A DNA stretch of 55,013 nucleotides from Aquimarina aquimarini (GCF_900299535.1 NZ_OMKE01000021.1:1-55013), one strand, 5' to 3'; shown: positions 1 to 9,073, counted from the stretch's first letter. Numbers and translations are program-made. Notes: generated by a model from the letters alone, not told the origin.

Positions 1-117
1 GGGCGTACTGGCTTAACAGGGAGAACAGGATTAACTGGACGTACTGGTCTTACAGGACGCACTGGTTTAACGGGTAGAACAGGATTAACTGGACGTACTG
101 GACCAACTGGACCTAGC
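1..117 (+). repeat. 18-bp tandem repeats encoding GRTGLT, with 54-bp higher-order period
   Basis: Six consecutive 18-bp units encode GRTGLT (the last is GRTGPT). Codon choice shows that units 1-3 and 4-6 are copies of each other with a 54-bp period: bases 22-47 recur identically at 76-101. The array probably continues to the left of the window. Confidence 0.85.
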
Positions 118-675
118 TACATTGAAAGCGTTACAAATACAATTGCAGGTAACAGGATCGCCACAGTAAACTTTACAGGAGGAACTGTAGTTGATATCGA
201 TGAAACTGTAACTAATCTAAATCAAAATACAACAACAGGTGTAATTACACATACCGATGAAAGTACTGGTACACAAACAGCTAATGTTGTGAGTACAAAT
301 ACTGGAAATCAGATTACAGTAGGTACTGATGGAGGAGCATTCTTTGCAAGCCCTGTAAAGGCAATGGGGAAAGTAGCAGGTAACGGAACTGCATTTAAAA
401 TAATGAATGCAACAGTGTCTAGAATAAATGAAGGTGATTATCAAGTAACATTTACAACACCTATGCCAGACGATAATTATATTATACAATTAGCAACGAT
501 TGATTGTGGTGGTGATTGCCCTGGTAATAGTGGAGCAGATTATGATGATCCTGGTATTTCATATTATAATCAAACTGCTTCTGGATTTAGAATCAATATT
601 GGAGATAGTGATAATGGTGCAAATCAAAAGGATGATATCGATCTAGAATTTATGTTCACCGTACTTGACTTTTAA
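1..675 (+). CDS. Collagen-like repeat protein, C-terminal part (5' end outside window)
   Basis: The frame is open from base 1 to the TAA at 673-675, so the start codon lies upstream of the window. The first ~39 codons read as Gly-X-Y triplets of the type GRTGLT, ending GPTGPS, which is a bacterial collagen-like segment. About 185 non-collagenous residues follow, rich in Thr, Asn and Gly, and end in an Asp-rich beta-type domain (last ~110 residues, finishing [11 protein letters not shown]). Known collagen-like bacterial proteins are surface or extracellular trimers with a globular tail, and this layout fits that. An internal ATG at 289 is unlikely to be the start because the collagen frame runs straight through it. 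The genes downstream are also exported. The exact function is not recognised. Confidence 0.75.
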   Translation, partial: GRTGLTGRTGLTGRTGLTGRTGLTGRTGLTGRTGPTGPSYIESVTNTIAGNRIATVNFTGGTVVDIDETVTNLNQNTTTGVITHTDESTGTQTANVVSTNTGNQITVGTDGGAFFASPVKAMGKVAGNGTAFKIMNATVSRINEGDYQVTFTTPMPDDNYIIQLATIDCGGDCPGNSGADYDDPGISYYNQTASGFRINIGDSDNGANQKDDIDLEFMFTVLDF

Positions 676-748
676 CAACAATTACTCAACTAATAAAGCA
701 AAGTCAACTTACATAAGAATAAAGTTGTAAATGATAAAAATTTTGATG

Positions 749-1399
749 ATGAAAAAATTACCCCTAACACTATTTTTATTTTCTATTTGGTCAACAGTAA
801 TCTTTGGTCAATTAGATGCAAATTCACTAATGGGTTTGCCAACTGCCACAGACATGGCCGAAATAAATGGTATTGCCAGTCCACAAATTGGCTCTATTGT
901 TTATAATTTAGGAGATGAAGAAATCTACCGTTATACTGGAGTTACCAATGGGTGGTTAGCTGCTACAGACGATCAACTTGATTCTGAAGTAAATCTAGCT
1001 ACCCCTATAGATGTAGATCAATCTGGAGAAGCAGCTCCTACTGCAGAAACTAATGTACAAGAGGTTATTCAGGCCATTGCTCCTATTACATCTGGAGCAG
1101 CTAGGGTTTTTTACCCTCCTTCTATTGAAGTTCCTGTTGCTACAAACGGTACATTTACTTTAAATCTATATACACAGTATACAGCTCAGTTTTCATCACC
1201 TACAGCAACGAGCCCTTCTGCTCCGAACATACCTGTATATGCTGCAAATGAGCTACATTACTATGTAACTTTTGCTGACCCTAGTGTTTTTAATACTTCA
1301 TCAATGAGTATTGATGCAAATGGTGTTCTTACATATACTGTAATTGGACAACCAGTGGACTTCAACACCCTAATTAATGTGGTGTTTGTTGTAAAATAA
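749..1399 (+). CDS. Secreted protein with MGLPTAT N-terminal module
   Basis: The protein is 216 residues if it starts at the ATG at 749. An in-frame ATG at 731 would add MIKILM in front of a normal Lys-Lys-hydrophobic signal peptide, so 749 is preferred. The signal peptide ends near FGQ. Residues ~22-65 (MGLPTAT, then AEING, IGSIVYN and a YTG-W pattern) match the start of the 5237-6628 protein, so the two share a module. The remainder is Ala/Thr/Pro-rich and beta-type with no known catalytic motif. It lies 73 nt after the collagen-like gene and 21 nt before the next gene, so the three are probably cotranscribed. A structural or surface role is inferred from context only. Confidence 0.7.
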   Translation: MKKLPLTLFLFSIWSTVIFGQLDANSLMGLPTATDMAEINGIASPQIGSIVYNLGDEEIYRYTGVTNGWLAATDDQLDSEVNLATPIDVDQSGEAAPTAETNVQEVIQAIAPITSGAARVFYPPSIEVPVATNGTFTLNLYTQYTAQFSSPTATSPSAPNIPVYAANELHYYVTFADPSVFNTSSMSIDANGVLTYTVIGQPVDFNTLINVVFVVK

Positions 1400-1420
1400 T
1401 TCAACACTATCTAAACCTTA

Positions 1421-3562
1421 ATGAAAAAATATCTACATAATAGATTTCTGATTATACTTTGTATGTTAGTATTCGGGAGGTATGCTTCTTATTCTCAAGC
1501 ACTTATAGAGATTGAGGTCAACTGGCAAGCATGGTCATCTGAAAACAGAGTTACTTTTAGAAACCCTTCTAGTACCCCGATACTACCTACAATATGCAAT
1601 CCTTTCGATTGTTTTAATGGAGCATCAAATACGGCGTATAACAATATTGGTACTCCCCAGGCTTATGCTGGTGTGCCATATGGAACTGGATACACTTTAC
1701 TATTAGAGGATTGGTTTGGTGATGGCTGGAATGGAGCTGGAAGTTATGTAAGAGTATATCAAGACGGTGTATTAATTTTAGAATCATTTCCGAATTTTTT
1801 CACAAATACCACTCTTACATTTGATATTATTCAACCAATACCAGAAATAACTATAGATGATATTTCGGTTGATGAAGACCAAGGGACAGCCACATTTACC
1901 GTAACACATACAGGTATAGATACTGCAGGTAGTTTTACTGTTGACTTTACAACGACTAACAACTCTGCTACTGCTGGAACAGATTACATAACAACAAATG
2001 GGACTTTATCATTTTCTGGAACTGCTGGTGATACAGAAAGTATAACAGTTCCAATATTAGATGACATTAGTACAGAGGGGGATGAGACTTTCTTTGTTGA
2101 CTTCTCTAACATAAGTGATTTATCTGTAGATATTACAGATCAGGGAATAGGAACAATTGTAGATATTGAAATAGAAAATCCAAGGCCTTATGAAGAACGT
2201 TTTTCTGTTAATGTAAGAGGAAATTTTGATATGATTGGTAATACAAATCTTATTTGTGTAGCCAATTGCCCAGGAACTCCTACTTCAAACAATCCTTCTG
2301 TAGTAATGGGATACGCCAGTGTAGATGCTTCCACAATAAATTCCAGTAGCTCTGACTTTACTTTACCCGCAGGAGCTACTGTAAGCTGGGCAGGATTATA
2401 TTGGGGAGGAACATATAATTCTACTTTTGGTGGAATCACTAATCCTGATCCCACATTAAGTCTTCAACAAGTAGAATTTAGAGAGCCTGGTGCAGGAGGT
2501 TATACTACTGTTGATGCAAGTGTTACAAATATTGAAACTGCAAACTTTGCTGGTTGGAATACCTTTATGTCCTTTGCCAATGTAACCTCTATAGTTCAAG
2601 CGGCAGGATCAGGAACGTACACAGTGGCAGATATACCTCTAACTACTGGAAGTGCATTTACAGGACCTAATGGTGGATGGACAATGGTAATAATATTCGA
2701 AGATCCTTCTGATATTACACGTAGTGTAAGTATCTGGGATGGCTTTGACTTTTTTGGGTTTGGAGCAAATTCTGCTTTTACAGTTACAGGGCTATTAACC
2801 CCATCAACTGGAGCCTTTGATACACATGCAGGATATTTTGGATTTGATGGTGAAGCTAATCAAGTAGGAGATTTTGTTTCTATAAATGGTACAGCTCTTG
2901 CTAATGGTTTAAATCCCGCAAATAACACTTTAAATAGTACCATATCAAAGTTTGGAACTGATGTAGGTGGCAGAAGTCCTAATTTGGGTTTTAACTGGGG
3001 AATAGATATTGATATTTTTGATGCTTCTGGACTTGTACTTAACAATGCTACTACACTCAATGTAGGATTAGGAAGTGCTAATGAAGGAATTTGGGGGGGT
3101 GTTTTTGCTGTATCTACAGAAGTAGCTTTCCCTGCAGTAGCTAGTAAAAACTTTTCACCAACAACTATTGGATATGGTGAAGAATCTACTGTAACAATTG
3201 TATTAGAAAATCCTTCTACTGGAGTGGATCTTACTAATTTATCTATTACAGACAATTTACCCTCTGGAATGACTATTTCAACCTCACCAAACGCAAATAG
3301 TTCTTGTGGAGGAACCATTAATGCTGTTTCAGGGTCTGATAATTTTTCGGTTTCAGGAGTTAATCTACTTGCTGGAAACTCTTGTACATTTACATTTGAT
3401 GTAATTGGAACAGAGTTAGGTAGTCTTGACAATACCGTATCATCGGCTGATATTACTAATGACCAAAATATTCCTTTGGCAGGTACTACCACAGGAACCC
3501 TTAATGTAATCGTAAAAACAGTTGTTACAAATCGAAGAATTACATATCGAGTTAATAATTAG
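1421..3562 (+). CDS. Secreted Calx-beta / DUF11-like repeat surface protein
   Basis: This 713-residue protein starts with a signal peptide (MKKYLHNRFLIILCMLVFG, cleavage near YSQA). A short Trp/Gly-rich domain follows (~25-135, with EDWFGDGWNGAG). Next is a Calx-beta type repeat (~145-245, with DEDQGTATFTVT, ATAGTDY and EGDETFFV), which in known proteins binds Ca2+ or is structural. A long beta-rich region (~255-570) carries WAGLYWGG and GGWTMVIIFEDP. A DUF11/DUF7933-like Ig-type domain (~575-695) ends in the basic tail TNRRITYRV. Neither a type A nor a CHU_C-type T9SS sorting domain is evident, so the export route beyond the periplasm is unclear. It probably belongs to the same operon as its left neighbours. 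Confidence 0.75.
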   Translation: MKKYLHNRFLIILCMLVFGRYASYSQALIEIEVNWQAWSSENRVTFRNPSSTPILPTICNPFDCFNGASNTAYNNIGTPQAYAGVPYGTGYTLLLEDWFGDGWNGAGSYVRVYQDGVLILESFPNFFTNTTLTFDIIQPIPEITIDDISVDEDQGTATFTVTHTGIDTAGSFTVDFTTTNNSATAGTDYITTNGTLSFSGTAGDTESITVPILDDISTEGDETFFVDFSNISDLSVDITDQGIGTIVDIEIENPRPYEERFSVNVRGNFDMIGNTNLICVANCPGTPTSNNPSVVMGYASVDASTINSSSSDFTLPAGATVSWAGLYWGGTYNSTFGGITNPDPTLSLQQVEFREPGAGGYTTVDASVTNIETANFAGWNTFMSFANVTSIVQAAGSGTYTVADIPLTTGSAFTGPNGGWTMVIIFEDPSDITRSVSIWDGFDFFGFGANSAFTVTGLLTPSTGAFDTHAGYFGFDGEANQVGDFVSINGTALANGLNPANNTLNSTISKFGTDVGGRSPNLGFNWGIDIDIFDASGLVLNNATTLNVGLGSANEGIWGGVFAVSTEVAFPAVASKNFSPTTIGYGEESTVTIVLENPSTGVDLTNLSITDNLPSGMTISTSPNANSSCGGTINAVSGSDNFSVSGVNLLAGNSCTFTFDVIGTELGSLDNTVSSADITNDQNIPLAGTTTGTLNVIVKTVVTNRRITYRVNN

Positions 3563-3933
3563 AATAAAAACATCTATGAAATTAACAAATAGTGCCCATC
3601 AAAGAGTCAATCAGCACTAGTTTAAAAACAAAACACAAAGATCTTACTAATAGTCATTTATCTTTCATAAAAAAACTTACTAATTTTAATTATTTCATCA
3701 CATCATTCAATATCAATTAATTAATTTTCTTATGTTTGTCAGTTAAATAATATTTTTCTAAACGGGTATGTTTTAATCGAAAAATACGTTCATTTAATCG
3801 GAACAAACACGCTCTTTATCGATATTATTTTACTTTTTATCACTAAAAACCATTGATTTTCAATAAAAAAGAATATATTTGCCATATCAGATTTACTGTA
3901 AAACCGTAAAACCAATACTGCCCCAATATATTT
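3563..3933. other. Intergenic region, 371 bp
   Basis: This AT-rich stretch lies between two + strand genes. Its right end holds the promoter of the T9SS cargo gene. No open frame, strong hairpin or RNA gene was recognised in the rest. Confidence 0.6.
3853..3881 (+). promoter_or_regulatory. Bacteroidota-type promoter of the T9SS cargo gene
   Basis: TTG at 3853-3855 and TATATTTG at 3874-3881 are separated by 18 nt, matching the TTG/TAnnTTTG consensus of Bacteroidota housekeeping promoters. The predicted start of transcription is ~45-50 nt before the ATG at 3934. Confidence 0.65.
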
Positions 3934-5079
3934 ATGAAGAGAATTATTCTTATTACCGTTTGTTTTTTATCTCATGTAGCCATGGCACAGCAGGCTTTTC
4001 ACAATTTTGGAGATATCCAAATGCATGACGAAGCAAAGATAGGTTTTCATTCTGATGTAATTAATGATGGAGACTTTAATCAAAACTTAGGTCTTGCTGG
4101 TTTTTATAATACTACTGGTGACCTTACCGTATCTGGAAATAACCGTCCTGTATTTTATGATGTAGAAATAGATGTTATAAACGATTTGTTTTTAGAAATT
4201 GCAGTAGGTGTTACCCATTTTCAAGAATTTATAAATGGCAAAGTACAAACACCAAGAGATAGACGTTTTGTTTCTTTAGATTATATTAATGACTCTCCAT
4301 ATTTAGGTGAAAACGATGAGCGATATGTAGATGGTTATGCCTCTATCACTGGGCAACTAGATTTTACTTTTCCAATTGGAGATGATTTCAGACTGCGCCC
4401 AATGCGTATTGACTCACAAGCTGCTACAAACACAGCAAGAGGAGCTTATTTCTTTGAAAATCCAAATACCCCTAATTTTTTCCCTGGAAGTTTCAATACT
4501 GATAATTTTGGTAACACATTATTTGCTGTAAGTTCTTTTGAATTTTGGGATCTTGATGGAGCTACTGAAACTCGAGTAACCCTTACTTGGGATGATAACA
4601 GTAACATCCCTACTCTAGTGGATTCACTTGATGACCTTAGAGTTGCTGGGTGGGATAGAAATCTAGAACAATGGGTAAGCCTAGGAAATTTTGCTACATC
4701 TGGAAACTTAGATAATGGCGAGATTACTTCTGAACTTATTATCCCAGATAATTATGTAGTATTAACATTTGGTAGTTCTGAAATAATACTAGATGGTGAT
4801 CTTGAAATATTCACGGCTGTTTCTCCAAATGGAGATGGTGTGAATGACACTTTTACAATTCAAGGTATTGCTCAATTTCCAAATAATGAACTTACTATTT
4901 TTAATAGATGGGGAGTTGAAGTTTATCACAAAAAAGGATACAATAACACATGGTCTGGTATCTCTGAAGGAAGAGCTACTATCGCCAAAGACGAAGAACT
5001 ACCAGTAGGTACTTATTACTATGTACTTAAAATTCATGATCAAAAAGATCGAGCTGGATATTTATACATTAATAGATAA
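3934..5079 (+). CDS. T9SS type B sorting domain-containing protein (gliding motility-associated C-terminal domain)
   Basis: This 381-residue protein has a signal peptide ([20 protein letters not shown]) and a beta-rich body. It ends in a clear CHU_C/type B T9SS sorting domain at ~285-381: [43 protein letters not shown] and a final GYLYINR. Proteins with this domain are carried across the outer membrane by the type IX system and stay on the surface or are released. The sorting domain is certain; the body (residues 20-280) has no recognised fold. The gene has its own promoter upstream, so it may be expressed apart from the left cluster. porT, a T9SS component gene, lies at 42660. Confidence 0.88.
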   Translation: MKRIILITVCFLSHVAMAQQAFHNFGDIQMHDEAKIGFHSDVINDGDFNQNLGLAGFYNTTGDLTVSGNNRPVFYDVEIDVINDLFLEIAVGVTHFQEFINGKVQTPRDRRFVSLDYINDSPYLGENDERYVDGYASITGQLDFTFPIGDDFRLRPMRIDSQAATNTARGAYFFENPNTPNFFPGSFNTDNFGNTLFAVSSFEFWDLDGATETRVTLTWDDNSNIPTLVDSLDDLRVAGWDRNLEQWVSLGNFATSGNLDNGEITSELIIPDNYVVLTFGSSEIILDGDLEIFTAVSPNGDGVNDTFTIQGIAQFPNNELTIFNRWGVEVYHKKGYNNTWSGISEGRATIAKDEELPVGTYYYVLKIHDQKDRAGYLYINR

Positions 5080-5236
5080 ATTCACCAAAAAATCTTGTTA
5101 TCAGGATTATAAATAATACTTCACACTCAAAAAGGCTACTAGAGTAAACATAATACTTGTCAAATAATACATAGTAAATTCAAAGTTATGTTGTAATTGT
5201 TTTTACAATCCAAATAACTACAAAAACTATTATTAA

Positions 5237-6628
5237 ATGAGAAAAATAGTATTTCTTTTATTAATTCTACCTAGAATCGTTTTTAGTCAAATCGATGAAT
5301 TTTCAGTAATGGGACTCCCTACAGCTACTACTTCTGCTGAAATGAATGCTGTTACTGCCGCGTCTATTGGCTCCATGCTTTACAATATTGAAGAAAGTAA
5401 AGTTTTTGTATTTGATGGCACAACCTGGGTATCGACCAGTAATGATAATTGGCTCATAGATGGTAATACAGGACTTCCCTCCTCTTCTTTTCTAGGTCAC
5501 ATTGATGATGTAAAAATGGAGATAAGATCAAACAATCTTCCTTTACTACAATTTGGAAGAAGACAAACTCTAGGTCTGGTTCAAACATTCCCTGATTATA
5601 CTGATAATGATCAACCTCTAATGTATATTAATGGAGACGGAAATACTGCAGCATTACAATTTGCTGCTTCTGGGGCTTCATTTTATAAACCCATGTTTTT
5701 TACCACAGCAAATGGAAATTTCAGATTAAAAGGAAGCACAGGAAGAACAGATTTATTCGAAATAGGTTCAGCAGGACCAGCAAATGATGGAAAACTAGAA
5801 TTTATTATTGGAGATGATGGCCCTGAACCTATGGTATTCAAAAGATATGATTACAGACGAGGGCAATTTCATCGAGAATTTTTTAGAGTACAAGGTAGCA
5901 ACAATACGGCTGATGCAACTACTCGATTTGGGATTAACCTTAATCCACAAGAAGTGCCAGTAGATAGTGATTATAATGATCCAACGACTGGTTTCAATAT
6001 AGCAAATTCTACCTTACAATTAGAAGGTTCTTTTTCTACTTCAATTCTAAGCACTACTACTAATTTAACATTGACAGAAAATCACCACACAATACATATC
6101 ACTGGCGCACATACTATAACACTACCAAATCCTAACACCTGTCAAGGAAGAATTTATATTTTAAAAAATAGTACTAATACCAATAGAACAATTAGTACAT
6201 ATCGTGATTTATCTAATTCAAATCAAACAATCATCGCTAGCACCTCTGTATTATGGATTAAAAGTGATGGTACAAATTGGCAACAAATTAGTCCAAATGC
6301 CTCATCCTCTTCATCTAATTCTGTAGAGGGAGAAGAAAGTTTGCGCATGATGAGAGGTAATATTAATCCAAATGGATCCATTGCGCAGGGAACTGGCTTT
6401 ACTATTACAAAAATAGGAACTGGTAGATATCGAATAAATTTTTCTACTGCATTCACAGGAATACCGAGTTTAACAGCTACTGCTGGAGATCTAAATGGAG
6501 TTTTGGATGATAATATTGTAGATATCTCTCAAATATCTACTAGTCAATGTACTGTCAGCACCTTGGATAGTAATGGGAATTTTTTTGAGGACTCTTTTTT
6601 CTCTTTTATAGTTTTAGGTCCCCGCTAA
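5237..6628 (+). CDS. Secreted tail-fibre-like protein with MGLPTAT module
   Basis: This 463-residue protein has a signal peptide (MRKIVFLLLILPRIVFSQ). Residues ~19-70 repeat the module seen in the 749-1399 protein (MGLPTAT, AEMN, IGSMLYN, FDGTTW). The next part (NWLIDGNTG, then SFLGHIDD and IRSNN) resembles the repeat seen in fibre-like flavobacterial surface proteins with a GNxG / FLGTxD / RTNN pattern. The last ~95 residues form a beta-type domain (GTGRYRINFSTAF, then FFSFIVLG) whose pattern resembles the end of the collagen-like protein at 1-675. No catalytic motif is visible. A surface-exposed fibrous or adhesive role is inferred. Confidence 0.7.
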   Translation: MRKIVFLLLILPRIVFSQIDEFSVMGLPTATTSAEMNAVTAASIGSMLYNIEESKVFVFDGTTWVSTSNDNWLIDGNTGLPSSSFLGHIDDVKMEIRSNNLPLLQFGRRQTLGLVQTFPDYTDNDQPLMYINGDGNTAALQFAASGASFYKPMFFTTANGNFRLKGSTGRTDLFEIGSAGPANDGKLEFIIGDDGPEPMVFKRYDYRRGQFHREFFRVQGSNNTADATTRFGINLNPQEVPVDSDYNDPTTGFNIANSTLQLEGSFSTSILSTTTNLTLTENHHTIHITGAHTITLPNPNTCQGRIYILKNSTNTNRTISTYRDLSNSNQTIIASTSVLWIKSDGTNWQQISPNASSSSSNSVEGEESLRMMRGNINPNGSIAQGTGFTITKIGTGRYRINFSTAFTGIPSLTATAGDLNGVLDDNIVDISQISTSQCTVSTLDSNGNFFEDSFFSFIVLGPR

Positions 6629-7076
6629 CAACATCCTATTTCTCAAAGTATAAGAGTAAACTTAAACCATCAATACCTTTCAGTTGGTCACCTACATTTC
6701 AATAGTTATCACTCGTTCAATCTGGATTATATCAACCTAATTTGAAATAACTATCATCTGAATTGAATTCTCAAACAACTATTTTTTTATTCATAATTCC
6801 ATTTATACAATGAACTACCAAGTATTACTCTACTATGTTATTTGAACAATGATTCATCTAGTAATAGTACAACAATGTCAAAATTCCTCTTTAAAATTTT
6901 GCAAAATGTTAAATTCACATGATGCTTTTCTACGAAAATAATTATACATTTATCATCAATGATAAAAACACTTTTTTTAAAACATAAGAGCTAACTCTTT
7001 AATACTATTATAATCGTTTCAGAAAGAGTTTTTAATTACTACAAAAAATATAAAAAAACATAAATCATTTAATAAG
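6629..7076. other. Intergenic region, 448 bp
   Basis: This AT-rich stretch separates the surface-protein cluster from the protease genes. I see no gene, no strong terminator and no exact TAnnTTTG element. The promoter of the clpP-like gene must lie here but cannot be pinned down. Confidence 0.55.
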
Positions 7077-7625
7077 ATGAAAGAAAAATCAGGAAAAGTA
7101 CAGGATTTGATTGATAAAAAATTTCTTGAAGAACGCAGTATATTTCTTTGGGGACAGGTAGATGATAAATCAGCTAAGCATGTTATCGATAGACTTATGT
7201 ATCTTGATATGATAAGTAATGAAGAGATTAAGTTATATATCAATAGTCCAGGAGGATATGTTACCTCTGGTTTTGCTATGTATGACACTATCAAAAGTAT
7301 AAAAAGCCCTGTATCTACTATATGTACTGGACTTGCTGCATCTATGGGGTCTATTCTCTTAAGTATTGGTGAAAAAGGGCGCAGATTCATTCAACCAAAT
7401 GCAAAAGTAATGATTCACCAACCAAGCGGAGGAGCAAGAGGTCAGGCTTCTAACATAGAAATTCAAGCTGCAGAGATATTAAAAACTAAAGAATTAAGCG
7501 CTCAGATTCTTGCTGATAATTGTGGCCAAGATATTGATAAGGTTTTAAAAGACTTTAATCGTGATTATTGGATGGACGCTCAAGAATCATTGGAGTATGG
7601 GATTATAGATGGAATTCTTGAATAA
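7077..7625 (+). CDS. ClpP-family serine protease paralogue
   Basis: These 182 residues align over their length with ClpP, the proteolytic barrel subunit of Clp proteases. The catalytic triad is visible as Ser89 (AASMGS), His114 (VMIHQP) and Asp163 (NRDYWM), with the conserved YINSPGG at 54-60 and an EYGIIDGIL end. It is shorter at the N terminus than typical ClpP (~195-220 residues), and clpX is not adjacent, as it usually is for the main clpP. It is therefore probably a second ClpP in the genome, forming its own or a mixed ring. The M15 peptidase gene follows 34 nt later. Activity is likely since all three catalytic residues are kept; the partner ATPase is unknown. Confidence 0.85.
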   Translation: MKEKSGKVQDLIDKKFLEERSIFLWGQVDDKSAKHVIDRLMYLDMISNEEIKLYINSPGGYVTSGFAMYDTIKSIKSPVSTICTGLAASMGSILLSIGEKGRRFIQPNAKVMIHQPSGGARGQASNIEIQAAEILKTKELSAQILADNCGQDIDKVLKDFNRDYWMDAQESLEYGIIDGILE

Positions 7626-7659
7626 TAGATTCTAAATACAATTACAGCAATTAACATTT

Positions 7660-8385
7660 ATGGTAAGAAGAGATTTTATCGGCATGAGCATTCTAGCAAC
7701 GATTGGAGCTTCATTATCTTCTTTTTCTATGCTACAGTCAGATTTTTCAAAAGATGATCTAATGGGAAAAAGCAATCCTTCTCTTTTTGGAGATGGGTAT
7801 AAGCTTCGAAAAGAAGCATATGATGCTTTTCTAAAAATGAAAGCTGAAGCACTAAAAAGTGGATTCAAAATAAAGGTAGTTTCTAGTTACAGAAATTATG
7901 CGCATCAAAATCGAATCTGGGAACGTAAATACAAAAAGTTTACAGCTGAAGGGTTATCCCCTATCAAAGCAATACAAAAAATTGTAGAATACTCTACAAT
8001 ACCAGGTACATCTAGACATCACTGGGGTACTGACCTAGATATTGTTGATGGCAATGCGCCACAACCCAGAGGACTTCTTCTTGCCAAAAATTTTGAAGGT
8101 GATGGCCCTTTCTGCAAATTCAAAGAATGGATGGATCAACATGCTAATTCTTTTGGTTTTTATCTTGTATACACAGATAAACCTAGCAGAAAAGGGTTTA
8201 AATATGAGCCTTGGCATTACTCTTATGCGCCACTTTCTATTCCTTTATTAAAATCGTACCGAAAATTAGATATTGCAACAGAGTTAAAAAAAGCAAAACT
8301 TATGGGCAGTACTTTCTTTACAGCTGATTTTATAGAAAGATATATTACAGAAAATATAAATGACATCAACCCAAAATTACTTTAA
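7660..8385 (+). CDS. D-alanyl-D-alanine carboxypeptidase family (peptidase M15B) protein
   Basis: This 241-residue protein carries the zinc-site motifs of VanY/DacB-like M15B peptidases: SSYRNYAHQ (~75-83), SRHHWGTDLD with His120 and Asp127, and EPWH with Glu183 and His186. Family members cut D-Ala-D-Ala or related peptide bonds of peptidoglycan in the cell envelope. The N terminus (VRRDFIGMSIL then a hydrophobic run) looks like a twin-arginine signal, suggesting Tat export, though it is not a perfect match. The gene is probably cotranscribed with the clpP-like gene 34 nt upstream. Substrate and linkage specificity cannot be read from the sequence. Confidence 0.85.
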   Translation: MVRRDFIGMSILATIGASLSSFSMLQSDFSKDDLMGKSNPSLFGDGYKLRKEAYDAFLKMKAEALKSGFKIKVVSSYRNYAHQNRIWERKYKKFTAEGLSPIKAIQKIVEYSTIPGTSRHHWGTDLDIVDGNAPQPRGLLLAKNFEGDGPFCKFKEWMDQHANSFGFYLVYTDKPSRKGFKYEPWHYSYAPLSIPLLKSYRKLDIATELKKAKLMGSTFFTADFIERYITENINDINPKLL

Positions 8386-8442
8386 AACATATAGTCTTTC
8401 AGAATTATATGCTATCCAAATAATCTTATAACACCCCATAAA

Positions 8443-8919
8443 ATGAACACCTCTTTAATCAAACGTTTTTGCATCTTTATTCTTATAAGCATAGCCGTTT
8501 CATGCTCTAGCGATGATGACACGGCTGCTGATAATAATATCCCTAATGAAATCTCTATTACCGATGAAATTCTAAAACTAGTAAACGAGTATAGACAAAG
8601 TAAAAATCTTCCTGCATTACAGAAAAACGAAACAGCAGAGCAACTAGCTATAGATCATACACGACATATGATTTCTCAAGGCATTATTGGACATGACAAT
8701 TTTGAAGATAAATTCAACACCCTTAAAGAAAAAGAAAATGCTACTGGAATAGCTGAAAATGTAGCTTCAGGGCAAAATTCAGCTCAATCTGTTGTCACCA
8801 GCTGGATAAACAGTCCACCTCACAGAAAAAATATGGAAGGAAACTATACCCATATTGGTATTGCCGCTATCAAAGATGAAAAAGGCAAATATTATTATAC
8901 TCAAATTTTCTATAGGTAA
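8443..8919 (+). CDS. CAP domain (SCP/PR1-like) lipoprotein
   Basis: This 158-residue protein has a lipoprotein signal with lipobox Cys21 (IAVSC), followed by SSDDD. An acidic stretch just after the lipid-anchored Cys resembles the surface-export signal of Bacteroidota lipoproteins, so it may be displayed on the outer face (inference). Residues ~40-158 form a CAP domain: LVNEYRQSKNLPAL, HTRHMISQG, GHDNFEDKF, AENVASG, SWINSPPHRKNM and THIGIA. CAP proteins have varied roles and no single reaction. The gene follows the M15 gene by 57 nt. Confidence 0.85.
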   Translation: MNTSLIKRFCIFILISIAVSCSSDDDTAADNNIPNEISITDEILKLVNEYRQSKNLPALQKNETAEQLAIDHTRHMISQGIIGHDNFEDKFNTLKEKENATGIAENVASGQNSAQSVVTSWINSPPHRKNMEGNYTHIGIAAIKDEKGKYYYTQIFYR

Positions 8920-9046
8920 ATTTTGTAAAAACCTATATCCCGTTTATGAATCTGACACTTCTTCATCACATATCTACCTGTAATTAAAACCATTAAATAG
9001 TCAATTTAACATTTTATTAGCTAGCAATTTTTATATTTACTAACTT

Positions 9047-9054
9047 TAAATTTG
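9047..9054 (+). promoter_or_regulatory. TAnnTTTG -7 element upstream of M48 gene
   Basis: An exact TAAATTTG lies 19 nt before the ATG at 9074, giving a leader of ~15 nt. No TTG is present at the right distance upstream, so this rests on the -7 box alone. Confidence 0.4.
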
Positions 9055-9073
9055 ACATCAAAAATAATTACTC

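Noticed and set aside
1..117. Short tandem repeats that could be read as a CRISPR or minisatellite
   Set aside because: The repeats are in frame, have no spacers and encode Gly-X-Y collagen-like residues.
217..489. 90-codon - strand frame rich in Cys and Ile
   Set aside because: It is the antisense of the collagen-like protein gene; its Cys-rich composition comes from reverse-complemented Thr/Asn codons.
2860..3492. 210-codon open frame on the - strand
   Set aside because: It lies wholly inside the 1421-3562 gene on the opposite strand, has a composition typical of a mirror frame of a Thr/Ser/Gly-rich protein, and has no start signal or known motif.
5237..6628. Prophage tail fibre
   Set aside because: The fibre-like pattern follows a signal peptide and no phage gene is nearby, so a cell-surface protein is more likely.
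7019..7390. 123-codon - strand frame over the clpP-like gene
   Set aside because: It overlaps the clearly coding ClpP frame and shows no motif.
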